NCBI GenBank assembly: GCA_014650415.1
Contig: BMUX01000002.1
Span: 620,001-684,000, forward strand
Direction of reading: 5' to 3'
Length of the DNA: 64,000 bases
DNA from: Streptomyces spiroverticillatus
GTDB taxonomy: Bacteria; Actinomycetota; Actinomycetes; Streptomycetales; Streptomycetaceae
A program made the translations under genes and the position numbers. Positions 24,868-33,330 of this stretch are shown in pieces (position 1 is the stretch's first letter; each line of letters starts with the position of its first letter). The notes under the pieces are model-generated. The model did no database searches. It had not been told where the DNA came from and saw only the letters and a list, made by a program, of their open reading frames with translations.

Positions 24868-26121
24868 ATGACCGAAGAAGTCAACTCCCCCTCCCCGTCC
24901 CGTCGTTCGGTGATCGGCTGGGGCGGGGTCGGGCTCGCACTCGGCGCCGCCGCGGCGGGCGGGACCGCCGTCGTGCTGACCCGCTCCACCGACGAGGACG
25001 CCCCGGAGACCGCCGCGTCCGGCGGTGCGGCCGTGCCCTTCCACGGCCCGCACCAGGCGGGGATCGCCACGGCCGTCCCGGACCGGCTGCACTTCGCCGC
25101 GTTCGACGTGACGACCAAGGACCGGGCGGAGCTCGTCCAGTTGCTGAAGGACTGGACGGCGGCGGCCGCCCGGCTGACGGCCGGCCACGCGGTCGGCGAG
25201 GGCGCGTACGGCGGCCAGCCGGAGGCCCCGCCGGACGACACCGGCGAGGCGCTCGGCCTCAAGCCGTCGCGGCTCACGCTGACGATCGGCTTCGGGCCGT
25301 CCCTCTTCGACGGCCGCTTCGGGCTGAAGGACAAGCGGCCGGCGGCCCTGGTCGACCTGCCGAAGTTCCCCGGCGACAACCTGGATGCGGCGCGCAGCGG
25401 CGGCGACCTGTGCGTGCAGGCGTGCGCCGACGACCCCCAGGTCGCCGTCCACGCCATCCGCAACCTGGCCCGCATCGGCTTCGGCAAGGTCGCCGTGCGC
25501 TGGTCGCAGCTGGGCTTCGGCAAGACGTCCTCGACGACGCCGGACGCGCAGACCCCTCGTAACCTCTTCGGTTTCAAGGACGGCACCCGCAACATCGCGG
25601 GCACCGACGACGCCTCGCTCGACAAGCACGTGTGGGCGTCGGAGAAGGACGGGGCGGCCTGGATGGCGGGCGGCTCCTACCTGGTGGCCCGGCGCATCCG
25701 GATGAACATCGAGACCTGGGACCGCACCTCGCTCCAGGAGCAGGAGGACGTCTTCGGCCGCGACAAGGGCGAGGGTGCGGCGGTCGGCAAGTCCAAGGAG
25801 CACGACGAGCCCCTGCTGAAGGCGATGCTGCCGACCTCGCACGTGCGCCTGGCCCACCCGGACTCCAACTCCGGGGCGCGGATGCTGCGCCGGGGCTACT
25901 CCTTCACCGACGGCACGGACGGCCTCGGCCGCCTCGACGCCGGACTGTTCTTCCTGGCCTACCAGCGCGACGCACGGGACGCCTTCATCCCCGTACAGCG
26001 CAATCTGGCGCGCTCCGACGCGCTCAACGAATACATCCAGCACGTGGGTTCGGCGCATTTCGCCGTCCCGCCGGGCGTCCGGGACAAGGACGACTGGTGG
26101 GGCCGGGCGCTGTTCTCGTAG
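24868..26121 (+). CDS. efeB: Deferrochelatase/peroxidase EfeB (DyP family)
   Basis: 417-residue dye-decolorising peroxidase exported by the Tat path: twin-arginine signal SPSRRSVIGWGG (about 10-20) and hydrophobic region. It shows the DyP GxxDG motif in LFGFKDGTRN, with the distal catalytic Asp. It also shows the proximal heme-ligand His in SHVRLAHPDSNSG and the conserved YSFTDGTDGLGRLDAGLFFLAYQ region. In EfeUOB systems it oxidises Fe2+ or releases iron from heme. The ATG at 24868 has AGAAGG upstream. An earlier in-frame GTG at 24820 lies within the efeO end and is unlikely. Confidence 0.94.
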   Translation: MTEEVNSPSPSRRSVIGWGGVGLALGAAAAGGTAVVLTRSTDEDAPETAASGGAAVPFHGPHQAGIATAVPDRLHFAAFDVTTKDRAELVQLLKDWTAAAARLTAGHAVGEGAYGGQPEAPPDDTGEALGLKPSRLTLTIGFGPSLFDGRFGLKDKRPAALVDLPKFPGDNLDAARSGGDLCVQACADDPQVAVHAIRNLARIGFGKVAVRWSQLGFGKTSSTTPDAQTPRNLFGFKDGTRNIAGTDDASLDKHVWASEKDGAAWMAGGSYLVARRIRMNIETWDRTSLQEQEDVFGRDKGEGAAVGKSKEHDEPLLKAMLPTSHVRLAHPDSNSGARMLRRGYSFTDGTDGLGRLDAGLFFLAYQRDARDAFIPVQRNLARSDALNEYIQHVGSAHFAVPPGVRDKDDWWGRALFS

Positions 26122-26143
26122 AGCTTCACCGAAGGGATGCGAC

Positions 26144-27142
26144 GTGTTCGCGAACTACCTGACCGGCCTGCGCGAGGGGCTCGAAGCCAGCCTCGTCGTC
26201 TGCATCCTGGTCGCCTACCTGGTCAAGACCGGCCGCCGGGACGCCCTGAAGCCGGTGTGGACCGGCATCGGGATCGCGGTGCTGCTCGCGCTGGGCTTCG
26301 GTGCAGCGCTCACCTACGGGTCGCAGGAGCTGACCTTCGAGGCGCAGGAGGCGCTCGGCGGTTCGCTGTCGATCGTCGCGGTGGGCCTGGTGTCGTGGAT
26401 GGTGTTCTGGATGCGGCGCACCGCCCGGCACCTGAAGGCCGAGCTGACCGGCAAGCTCGACGCGGCCCTCCAGATGGGCACGTTCGCGCTGGTCGCGACG
26501 GCGTTCCTGGCGGTGGGCCGGGAGGGTCTGGAGACCGCGCTGTTCGTGTGGTCGTCGGTACGGGCGCTGAGCGACGGCACCCACGGGCCGCTGATCGGCG
26601 TGTCCCTGGGCCTGGCCACGGCGGTGGCGCTGGGCTGGCTGTTCTACAAGGGTGCGGTACGGATCAACCTGGCCAAGTTCTTCACCTGGACCGGTGCGAT
26701 GCTGCTGGTCGTCGCGGCGGGCGTGCTCGCGTACGGCGTCCACGACCTCCAGGAGGCCCGCTTCCTGGGCGGCCTGTCGAACAAGGCCTTCGACGTCAGC
26801 GAGCAGATCCCGCCGGACAGCTGGTACGGCACCCTCCTCAAGGGCGTCTTCAACTTCCAGCCGGACCCCACCGTCCTCCAGGTCACGGTGTGGGCGCTGT
26901 ACCTGATCCCCATGCTCGTCCTCTTCTTCGCCCCGGTAGGGTTCCGGTCGTCGGTGACGGCCGGGAGCACGGGGACGCAGAGGGCATCGGATGACAACGC
27001 GCACGCAGGGACCGCGGCTTCGGCGGGGACTTCGGCGGAGCCTGGCCGCGCTGGCGGCGGCGACCGCGCTGACGCTGACGGCGAGCGGGTGCGTGACGGT
27101 GCACGGCGAGCTGGAGATCGTACCGACGGCGACGAAGGCTGA
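26144..27142 (+). CDS. efeU: Ferrous iron permease EfeU (FTR1/OFeT family)
   Basis: Membrane permease for iron. Two REGLE motifs, which bind iron in FTR1/EfeU, are present: LREGLEASLV near the N-terminus and VGREGLETALFVW in the fourth helix. About seven hydrophobic helices end near residue 270 (PMLVLFFAPVGF). The remaining roughly 60 residues are low-complexity Ala/Gly/Asp/Arg, read through the start of the next gene in another frame, a 152-nt overlap. The true protein may be shorter (see finding). The start is GTG at 26144. Last of the efeO-efeB-efeU set. Confidence 0.9.
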   Translation: MFANYLTGLREGLEASLVVCILVAYLVKTGRRDALKPVWTGIGIAVLLALGFGAALTYGSQELTFEAQEALGGSLSIVAVGLVSWMVFWMRRTARHLKAELTGKLDAALQMGTFALVATAFLAVGREGLETALFVWSSVRALSDGTHGPLIGVSLGLATAVALGWLFYKGAVRINLAKFFTWTGAMLLVVAAGVLAYGVHDLQEARFLGGLSNKAFDVSEQIPPDSWYGTLLKGVFNFQPDPTVLQVTVWALYLIPMLVLFFAPVGFRSSVTAGSTGTQRASDDNAHAGTAASAGTSAEPGRAGGGDRADADGERVRDGARRAGDRTDGDEG

Positions 27143-28013
27143 GGCCGCGCGGGCGCTGAAGGACTTCACGGACGCCTACAACAAGGCGGACAAGGCGTAC
27201 GACCCGGCCGCCGTCGCCGGCCGGGTCACCGGCGCACTCGCCGCCATCAACCAGGGCGGCCTGAAGGCCCGTCAGAAGCAGCACCCCGACGGCAACTCCT
27301 CCTTCACTCCACTGGAGTTGACGGACGCCCGCTTCCTCATACCCCAGAAGGCGGGCTGGCCGCGCTGGTTCGCGGTGGACGCCGACAGCAACCGGGACAC
27401 CGACAACGGCGGCCGGGGCGACTCGCGCTGGCTGCTGGTGTTCGTGCGCGGCGGGGCGAACCAACTCTGGGAAGCCTCCCACCTGTTGACGGTGCGCACG
27501 GGCGAGGTCCCCGAATTCGCCGTCGACGGCAAGGGGTTCGTGAAGCCGGTCACCGACGACGACCCCGCACTCGCGGTGGCCCCCCGCCGGCTGAGCGCCG
27601 ACTACGCCTCGTACCTCCAGAACAAGGGCAGGCCCCCGGTGTTCGCCCCCGGGCAGGACACCACGCTGTGGCTGGCGCAGCGCACGCGGGCCTCGCAGCG
27701 GGTGGGGCGGTCGATGCAGTACCTCGACCAGGAGCTGGTCACGGACGCGTACGCGCCGGTGGGGCTGGCGACGAAGGACGGCGGGGCGCTCGTCTTCTTC
27801 GCCTCCCGGCACTTCGAGAAGCAGACGGCGGCACCTGGCGTGCCGCTGCTGGACATCAACCCGGACGTGCGGGCGCTGATGACGGGCACGCCGAAGACCG
27901 CGCTGATGAAGGAGCGGGTCTCCAGCCAGGTGGCGCTGGTGCCGAAGAAGGGTGCGGGGACGGTGCGGGTGCAGTCGCGGGTGCAGGGGCTGGTGGCGGC
28001 GACGGGGTCGTAG
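26991..28013 (+). CDS. Lipoprotein of unknown function downstream of efeU
   Basis: 340 residues. Basic N-terminus (RLRRGLRRS), hydrophobic stretch and lipobox ASGC (about 31-34), so it is probably an anchored lipoprotein. The body has no family I recognise with certainty. It includes an acidic DADSNRDTDNGGRGDS loop that could bind metal, and a WLLVFVRGGANQLWEASHLLTV strand pattern. A GAGGG sequence shortly before the ATG supports the start, although it lies within efeU. Position after efeUOB suggests co-transcription and possibly a role at the cell surface. Confidence 0.8.
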   Translation: MTTRTQGPRLRRGLRRSLAALAAATALTLTASGCVTVHGELEIVPTATKAEAARALKDFTDAYNKADKAYDPAAVAGRVTGALAAINQGGLKARQKQHPDGNSSFTPLELTDARFLIPQKAGWPRWFAVDADSNRDTDNGGRGDSRWLLVFVRGGANQLWEASHLLTVRTGEVPEFAVDGKGFVKPVTDDDPALAVAPRRLSADYASYLQNKGRPPVFAPGQDTTLWLAQRTRASQRVGRSMQYLDQELVTDAYAPVGLATKDGGALVFFASRHFEKQTAAPGVPLLDINPDVRALMTGTPKTALMKERVSSQVALVPKKGAGTVRVQSRVQGLVAATGS

Positions 28014-28028
28014 TTCCCCAGCGGGGGC

Positions 28029-28826
28029 TCAGCGGCCGATCGGCCAGGCCACCGCATGCGGGTCGGTGTCCGCGCCCGCCTCGTCGGCCGCGGCGGCGTA
28101 CCGGGCGCAGGCGTCGGTGAGGGTCTCCAGGAGGGTCAACGGGTCGGGCAGGCCGTGCTCAAGGCCGCGCACCCAGTGCACGTCCAGCTCGCCGGGCAGC
28201 TTCGCGGGCGGTACGAGGACGTAGCTGCCCCGGCAGTGCCAGCGCAGGCCCGGATGCTCGTCCATGGTCTCCGGATGGCAGTCCAGCTCGCAGGGCCACC
28301 ACTCGTCCTCGTCCTCGGGGGTGCCCCGGGTCGCGGTGAAGAACAGCATGCGGGCGTCCGCATCGCTTCCGCCCTCCCCGAACACGGCGACCGGTCCGAC
28401 CTCGATCCCGGCGTCGACCAGCCGCTCCAGCGCCTCGACGCCCGCGTCCAGCGGCACGTCCAGGACGTCGTGGACCATCCCCGTCGCGGTGATGAAGTTG
28501 GCCTGCGGCTGGGCGGTGGCCCAGCGCTCGACCTGGGCGCGGTCGGTGGTCGACTGCGTCTGCCAGGCGAAGGAGACGGGATGCCGGGCCGGAGTCGGAC
28601 ACCCGACCCGCTCGCACGAACACCGGTACCCGTTCGGATACGCGGCCGGGGCGAGCGGCAGTCCGGCCCCGGCGGCAGCGCGCAGCAGCGCGAGCCGCTC
28701 GGCGGCGGGGTCCTGGGCCCCGGCCGACCTGCCCTGGGCGCGGCGGCGCAGCCACTGGGCGATCCGGCCGCCGCCCGCTCCGGCCTTCGCACCGGTATTG
28801 CTGCCGCTGTTGAACTCCGCGCCCAT
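28029..28826 (-). CDS. Bifunctional DNA primase/polymerase N-terminal (prim-pol)-like protein
   Basis: 265-residue protein resembling the stand-alone prim-pol-like proteins common in Streptomyces. Visible: helical LALLRAAAGAGLPLAPAAYPNG, then Cys-containing CSCERVGCPTPARHPVSFAWQ and a WATAQPQANFITATG segment typical of the prim-pol N-terminal fold. The later part has HCRGSYVLVPPAKLPG. The catalytic Asp pair of active primases is not obvious, so activity is uncertain. ATG at 28826 chosen because GGAG lies a few nt upstream. A longer in-frame start at 28910 adds non-conserved sequence. Tail-to-tail with the lipoprotein gene. Confidence 0.75.
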   Translation of the reverse strand: MGAEFNSGSNTGAKAGAGGGRIAQWLRRRAQGRSAGAQDPAAERLALLRAAAGAGLPLAPAAYPNGYRCSCERVGCPTPARHPVSFAWQTQSTTDRAQVERWATAQPQANFITATGMVHDVLDVPLDAGVEALERLVDAGIEVGPVAVFGEGGSDADARMLFFTATRGTPEDEDEWWPCELDCHPETMDEHPGLRWHCRGSYVLVPPAKLPGELDVHWVRGLEHGLPDPLTLLETLTDACARYAAAADEAGADTDPHAVAWPIGR

Positions 28827-28954
28827 CTGGCTCCTCACCCTCACGCCTCGGCCCCCGGGGACCCCACCATGCTCGCACCATCCTGCGCCCCGGGTGGCCG
28901 GTGTCCGCATCCGGGGTCGCCGGGACGGGTGCTGAGGGGGATCTCAGCGGGGTT

Positions 28955-29569
28955 TCACCGGGGCTCCAGGCCCTTGAGCGCGTAGTCGACGAGCCGGTCC
29001 GCGTACGCATGCGTCAGCGGCCCGGTCCGCATCAGCCAGCGCCCCGAGAGCGGCCCGGTGAACATCTCCACGGCGGTGTCGAGGTCCAGGTCGGCCCGCA
29101 CTTCGCCGCGCTCGCGGGAGGCGGCGAGCCGGTCCACGTACAACTGCAACGACGGCCGGAGCAGTCGCTCCACGTACTGCGCGCACAACGCCGCGTCCAC
29201 GACGCCCTCGGCGGTGAGGGCGCGGGTGGGGATGTCGTACGTGGGGTCGACGAGTTCGTCGACGGTCGCGCGCAGGACGAAGCGGAGATCTGCGGCGAGG
29301 TCGCCGGTGTCGGGGATGGCGGCCCCGACCTCGCCGACGGCCGCGGCAGCCTGATCGGCGAGGTCGGAGTAGGCGTCCAGCAGGACGGCGGCCTTGGAAC
29401 TCCACCACCGGTAGATGGTCTGCTTGCCGACCCCGGCCCGGGCGGCGATCCCCTCGATGGTGGTCTTCTGGTACCCCACCTCTCCGACGAGCGCGAGCGC
29501 AGCATCAAAAATGGCCCGCCGGGACCGCTCACTGCGGCGGGAGGAGTCGGGGGTCTTGGTGGTTTCCAT
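28955..29569 (-). CDS. TetR family transcriptional regulator
   Basis: 204 residues. The N-terminal helix-turn-helix (about 18-63) has RRAIFDAALALVGEVGYQKTTIEGIAARAGVGKQTIYRWWSSKAA-type sequence, the classic TetR DNA-binding pattern. The C-terminal ligand domain contains PSLQLYVDRLAASRERGE, like the TetR_C_11 group. It presumably represses a nearby or remote transporter or enzyme. It is divergent from ddaH with a 340-bp gap holding dispersed repeats. Ligand unknown. Confidence 0.92.
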   Translation of the reverse strand: METTKTPDSSRRSERSRRAIFDAALALVGEVGYQKTTIEGIAARAGVGKQTIYRWWSSKAAVLLDAYSDLADQAAAAVGEVGAAIPDTGDLAADLRFVLRATVDELVDPTYDIPTRALTAEGVVDAALCAQYVERLLRPSLQLYVDRLAASRERGEVRADLDLDTAVEMFTGPLSGRWLMRTGPLTHAYADRLVDYALKGLEPR

Positions 29570-29648
29570 CCCCCCAACCTATCCACAACCGAGACGATAC
29601 GAACCGTCTCCAGGCAGGCTGATGTGCCGCCCGAAGGGCAGGCACTCC

Positions 29649-29770
29649 AGGGGCGCCGGGAACTGCGCGAGCAACCAAAAAACAAGCCGCGCGGCGAGCG
29701 CTTTAGGTGAAGGGGCGGGGCCGGGGCGAAACCGGGGGCCCGGGGGCAGCGCCCCCGGCCTGAACCGCAA
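29649..29770 (-). repeat. Dispersed modules A and C, inverted orientation
   Basis: Reverse-complement copy of module A (about 29649-29675) and module C (about 29694-29717), continuing into a G/C-run block (GGGGGCCCGGGGGCAGCGCC) also present beside the copy at 16921-16950. It lies between the TetR gene and ddaH. The rest of the 29570-29909 gap shows no gene. Confidence 0.8.
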
Positions 29771-29909
29771 CCACCCCCCGACGGCACCCACAATGCCCCC
29801 ACCCCACCCCCCACGAACCACCCTTTCGGTGCACAGCGCCCGGGGCCCGCCAGGCCCCACCATGGCACCAGCAACACCCGCCCGCCCGCCCTCCGCAAAG
29901 GAGCCCTCA

Positions 29910-30734
29910 TTGACCCCACGCACCCGTGACGCAGCGCCCCGCCGCTACCTGATGTGCCCCCCGGAGCACTTCAGGGTCACGTACTCCATCAACCCCTGGA
30001 TGGACCCCGCCAAGCCCGTCGAACTCCCCCTGGCCCTCGCCCAGTGGGAGGACCTGCGCGACCGCTACCTCTCCCTGGGCCACACCGTGGAACTGCTCAC
30101 CCCCCGCCCGGGCCTCCCCGACATGGTCTTCGCCGCGAACGGTGCGACCGTGGTCGACGGCCGCGTCCTGGGCGCCCGTTTCGCCTACGCCGAGCGCACC
30201 CCGGAGGCGGAGGCCCACCGCGAGTGGTTCGCCGCCCACGACTTCCCGGAGATCCACGAGCCCGAGCACGTCAACGAGGGCGAGGGCGACTTCGCCGTCA
30301 CGTCCTCCTGGATCCTGGCCGGCCGCGGCTTCCGTTCCACGTCCGCCGCCCACGACGAGGCGCAGGAGTTCTTCGGCCGCCCGGTCGTCGGCCTGGACCT
30401 GGTCGACCCCCGCTACTACCACCTGGACACGGCGCTCGCCGTCCTCGACGACCGCACCGACGAGGTCATGTACTACCCCGGTGCCTTCTCGCCGGGCAGC
30501 CGGGCCGTCCTGGCCCGGCTGTTCCCGGACGCGCTGATCGCACAGGAGCCGGACGCGGCGGCCCTCGGCCTCAACGCGGTCAGCGACGGCCGCCACGTCC
30601 TCCTGCCCCAGGCCGCGCAGGGCCTCTTCGAACCCCTGAGGGCCCGCGGCTTCGACCCCATCGGCATGGACCTCGGCGAACTCCTCAAGGGCGGCGGCAG
30701 CGTGAAGTGCTGCACGCAGGAGCTGCGCCCCTAG
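29910..30734 (+). CDS. ddaH: Dimethylargininase (NG,NG-dimethylarginine dimethylaminohydrolase) family
   Basis: 274-residue amidinotransferase-superfamily enzyme that hydrolyses (methylated) arginine to citrulline. Motifs: MCPPEHFRVTYSINPWMD, EGEGDF (substrate-binding Glu/Asp), the catalytic His in YYHLDTAL, and the nucleophilic Cys in GGSVKCCTQEL near the C-terminus. The start is TTG at 29910, supported by AAAGGAG 6-7 nt upstream. No ATG gives a family-like N-terminus. Its TAG overlaps the opposing gene's stop in the shared tetramer CTAG. Whether the substrate is methylarginine or free arginine is not certain. Confidence 0.88.
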   Translation: MTPRTRDAAPRRYLMCPPEHFRVTYSINPWMDPAKPVELPLALAQWEDLRDRYLSLGHTVELLTPRPGLPDMVFAANGATVVDGRVLGARFAYAERTPEAEAHREWFAAHDFPEIHEPEHVNEGEGDFAVTSSWILAGRGFRSTSAAHDEAQEFFGRPVVGLDLVDPRYYHLDTALAVLDDRTDEVMYYPGAFSPGSRAVLARLFPDALIAQEPDAAALGLNAVSDGRHVLLPQAAQGLFEPLRARGFDPIGMDLGELLKGGGSVKCCTQELRP

Positions 30735-31771
30735 CCCCTCTGCTCCGAGTCCGACGGGGGCGGCCACGCGTCGCCCCAGTCGGCGTCCCGCGCGGCCCGG
30801 TACAGCTCCCCGTGCCGCTTCTTCGACACGTTCTCGTGCACGAGCCCGAGCCGCCCCGAATCGCCCTCCGGCCGGCACAGCTCCAGCATGACGAGGCCCT
30901 TGCGGATCTGCGGCTTGCGCACCACGCGCCCGTCCGCCGGTGCCGCCTCCACCACGTCCGGCCGCACGGCCACCACGTACGCGAACTTCTCGTCCTCGTA
31001 CGGCAGCGAGCCCCCCTTCACCTTCCGGTGCAGCGACGAACGACTGACCCGCGCCGAGAAGTGGCACCAGTTCGTCGCGTCGCCCGCGACCGGGCAGGGC
31101 CCGCTGTCCGGGCACGGCGCGGCGATCCGCATCCCGGCCGCCACCAGCCGCTCCCGCGCCGCGAGGATCCGCCGGTAGCCGTCCGGAGTCCCCGGCTCGA
31201 CGAGCACGACGGCCCCCCGCGCAGCCTGCACCACCTGGTCGACCAGGGTGTCCCGATCCCCCTCGGTCAGCTCCTTCAGCACGTACGACACCGTGACGAG
31301 ATCACTGCTCTCGACCGTGAGCGCCGCTCCGATACGAGAGCGCTGCCACCGCACGGTCTTCAGCGCGGGTACCCCCGACGCCTCCGCCAGCTCCCGTCCC
31401 AGCGCCAGCGCGGGCTCCGCCCAGTCGAGCACGGTGCTCGTCTGCGTCCCCCACGCCTCACTCACCGCCCAGCTGGCCGCACCCGTCCCGCCGCCCACAT
31501 CCACATGCGTGCCCGGCACCCACCGAGGGGCGGCCTCCCGCAACGCGTCGAGCGCGGACCGTACCGCTTCGAAAGTGGCGGGCATCCGGTACGCCGCATA
31601 GGCGGCCACATCCGATCGGTCCCGCAGCACGGGCGCGTCGGTCGGGGTCGTCCCCCGGTAGTTCGCGATCAGCCGGTCGACCGCCTGGGTCGCCTGCTTG
31701 GGCGGCAGCCCGTCGAGCACCCCGGCGAGGGCGGCGCGCAGAACATCCGGAAGGGAGAGGGAGTCGTTCAC
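30731..31771 (-). CDS. Rsm22-like small-ribosomal-subunit methyltransferase
   Basis: 346 residues. The central Rossmann methyltransferase core (about 95-220) has the SAM-binding motif HVDVGGGTGAASWA. After it, CPDSGPCP...NWCHFS carries the Cys cluster seen in Rsm22 proteins, which bind an Fe-S cluster. Rsm22 proteins act on small-subunit rRNA or assembly in mitochondria and some bacteria; the bacterial role is less defined. The GTG at 31771 follows a TACACT -10 element by 6 nt, so the mRNA may be leaderless. Tail overlaps ddaH by the CTAG stop. Confidence 0.87.
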   Translation of the reverse strand: MNDSLSLPDVLRAALAGVLDGLPPKQATQAVDRLIANYRGTTPTDAPVLRDRSDVAAYAAYRMPATFEAVRSALDALREAAPRWVPGTHVDVGGGTGAASWAVSEAWGTQTSTVLDWAEPALALGRELAEASGVPALKTVRWQRSRIGAALTVESSDLVTVSYVLKELTEGDRDTLVDQVVQAARGAVVLVEPGTPDGYRRILAARERLVAAGMRIAAPCPDSGPCPVAGDATNWCHFSARVSRSSLHRKVKGGSLPYEDEKFAYVVAVRPDVVEAAPADGRVVRKPQIRKGLVMLELCRPEGDSGRLGLVHENVSKKRHGELYRAARDADWGDAWPPPSDSEQRG

Positions 31772-31777
31772 CGGAAA

Positions 31778-31783
31778 AGTGTA
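31778..31783 (-). promoter_or_regulatory. -10 element of the Rsm22-like gene (apparently leaderless)
   Basis: On the minus strand TACACT is followed after 6 nt by the GTG start at 31771. No ribosome-binding site fits between. Confidence 0.45.
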
Positions 31784-31952
31784 GGGGCCAAAAAGGGACG
31801 CGGAGGGACGTGAGGGAACTGCTGCGCATCCAGGGGCAGTTGCATACGCTGACAACCGTTGACCGTTTCTGAAGGCCGCGTGGCGGTTCGTGCGTACGGG
31901 GATGAGCGCGCCCCGCGCCGCCACCGCGCGGCGCGCACGGATGCCGGGGGGT

Positions 31953-33290
31953 ATGGGGATGGGGCAGCGCATCGGAATCGTACGGATGGCGCTCGTGGCC
32001 GGGGCGGGAGTGCTGGCCCTGCTGCTCCTCCTGGCCATGTGCGGCGGGGGCGGCAAGGACCAGAACTCGGGCGCCGAGAAGGCCGGGGGCACGGCGTCGG
32101 CGGCCCCGAAGCGCAAGGCGGCCCCGGAGCTGCCGCGCCTGGCCACCCCGGAGACGTACGACACCACACGCGGCTGGCGGATCACCGGCGGCTCGGCGGA
32201 GTACGCGATCTCCCAGGAGCCGGCGCTGGTCGCGCACGTCGAACGCGTCGGCGGCGACCGCTTCGCCGTCCGCGCCTACGACGCCCGCACCGGCAAGCAG
32301 GCGTGGGCGGGCAAGCCGTGGCGGCCGCTGTCCGACCCGGCGCACTTCCCCCGGCTGCTCGCCCTCCAGGACGGCGACGACCGCTTCTTCGTGACCTGGT
32401 CGTACGGCAAGGTCAGCGGCCCGGACGCGCTGTCGACCGGGGACTCGGTGGTCGCCCTGGACGTGTACGACGCCCGGGGCGGCGCCCAGCGCCACGTCGA
32501 CCTGCCCTGGCAGGGCGTCCCGGTGGTCTCGGCGACCGGCCCCGACCTCCTGGTCACGGACGGCGCGGCCACCGCCACCACCGTCGACCCGCAGACCGGC
32601 CGCGCCTCCGCCCTCTCCCCGGGGGACCTCGCGCCGCCCAAGGGCTGCAAGAACTGCCGCTCCAAGACGGAGGTGCGCGGTCTGACCCCGAAGGGGCTGC
32701 TGGTCAGCGGCATCAAGGAGTTCTGGGTGCGCGGCGGCTGGTACAGCGCGAAGGTCGCCCCGCGCGGCACGGCCCCCGCCTCCGGCATCCCGACCTCGCT
32801 CACCCCCTCGGGGCACGTGCTGGCCAAGTGGCAGAAGACGAAGCCGGACGCCTGGGACCGCTGGGCGGTGCACGACGCGGCGACCGGCAAGGTCCTCGCC
32901 ACGGCCGACTGCCGCAAGCCCGCCATCGAGCCCGGCACCTACCCGCAGGCCGTCGCCTCCCCGTCCGGCGACTACCTGGTCGCCGGGAACCTGGCCTTCG
33001 ACCTGCGCCAACCGGCCCCGAAGGGCGCGAAGACGGGCCACTGCTTCCAGGAACGCGAGGGCGCCAAGCCGGTCACCCTCACCTCGGTCACCGACCAGGG
33101 CGTCGCGTACGGGACCACCTCCACCACCTCCGGCGGCGGCACCCCGGTCGCACTCCCCCTCGCGACGGCCACCCCCACCGCGCTCCCCGACACCACGCTC
33201 CTGCCGGACGCCGAGGTGGCGAACATCGGCCTGTTCCGCACCACCGACCGCCAGGACCGCCCTCAGCTCATCGGGTACACCCGGCGCTGA
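31953..33290 (+). CDS. Membrane-anchored beta-propeller-like protein of unknown function
   Basis: About 445 residues. The N-terminal basic stretch and hydrophobic helix (MALVAGAGVLALLLLLAMC) end at a Cys that could be a lipobox (LAMC is weak) or simply the end of an anchor. The extracellular part has PQQ-like repeat patterns (AYDARTGKQAW, VYDARGGAQRHV, TTVDPQTGRAS, VHDAATGKVLA), suggesting a beta-propeller. A CKNCRSK pair of Cys may form a disulfide. The start is uncertain: in-frame ATGs also at 31890, 31902 and 31941. I chose 31953 for the purine run before it. Function unknown. Confidence 0.75.
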   Translation: MGMGQRIGIVRMALVAGAGVLALLLLLAMCGGGGKDQNSGAEKAGGTASAAPKRKAAPELPRLATPETYDTTRGWRITGGSAEYAISQEPALVAHVERVGGDRFAVRAYDARTGKQAWAGKPWRPLSDPAHFPRLLALQDGDDRFFVTWSYGKVSGPDALSTGDSVVALDVYDARGGAQRHVDLPWQGVPVVSATGPDLLVTDGAATATTVDPQTGRASALSPGDLAPPKGCKNCRSKTEVRGLTPKGLLVSGIKEFWVRGGWYSAKVAPRGTAPASGIPTSLTPSGHVLAKWQKTKPDAWDRWAVHDAATGKVLATADCRKPAIEPGTYPQAVASPSGDYLVAGNLAFDLRQPAPKGAKTGHCFQEREGAKPVTLTSVTDQGVAYGTTSTTSGGGTPVALPLATATPTALPDTTLLPDAEVANIGLFRTTDRQDRPQLIGYTRR

Positions 33291-33330
33291 ACCCCTGGCG
33301 CTCGGCCCCCAATTCCTCCACCCTGAACGG

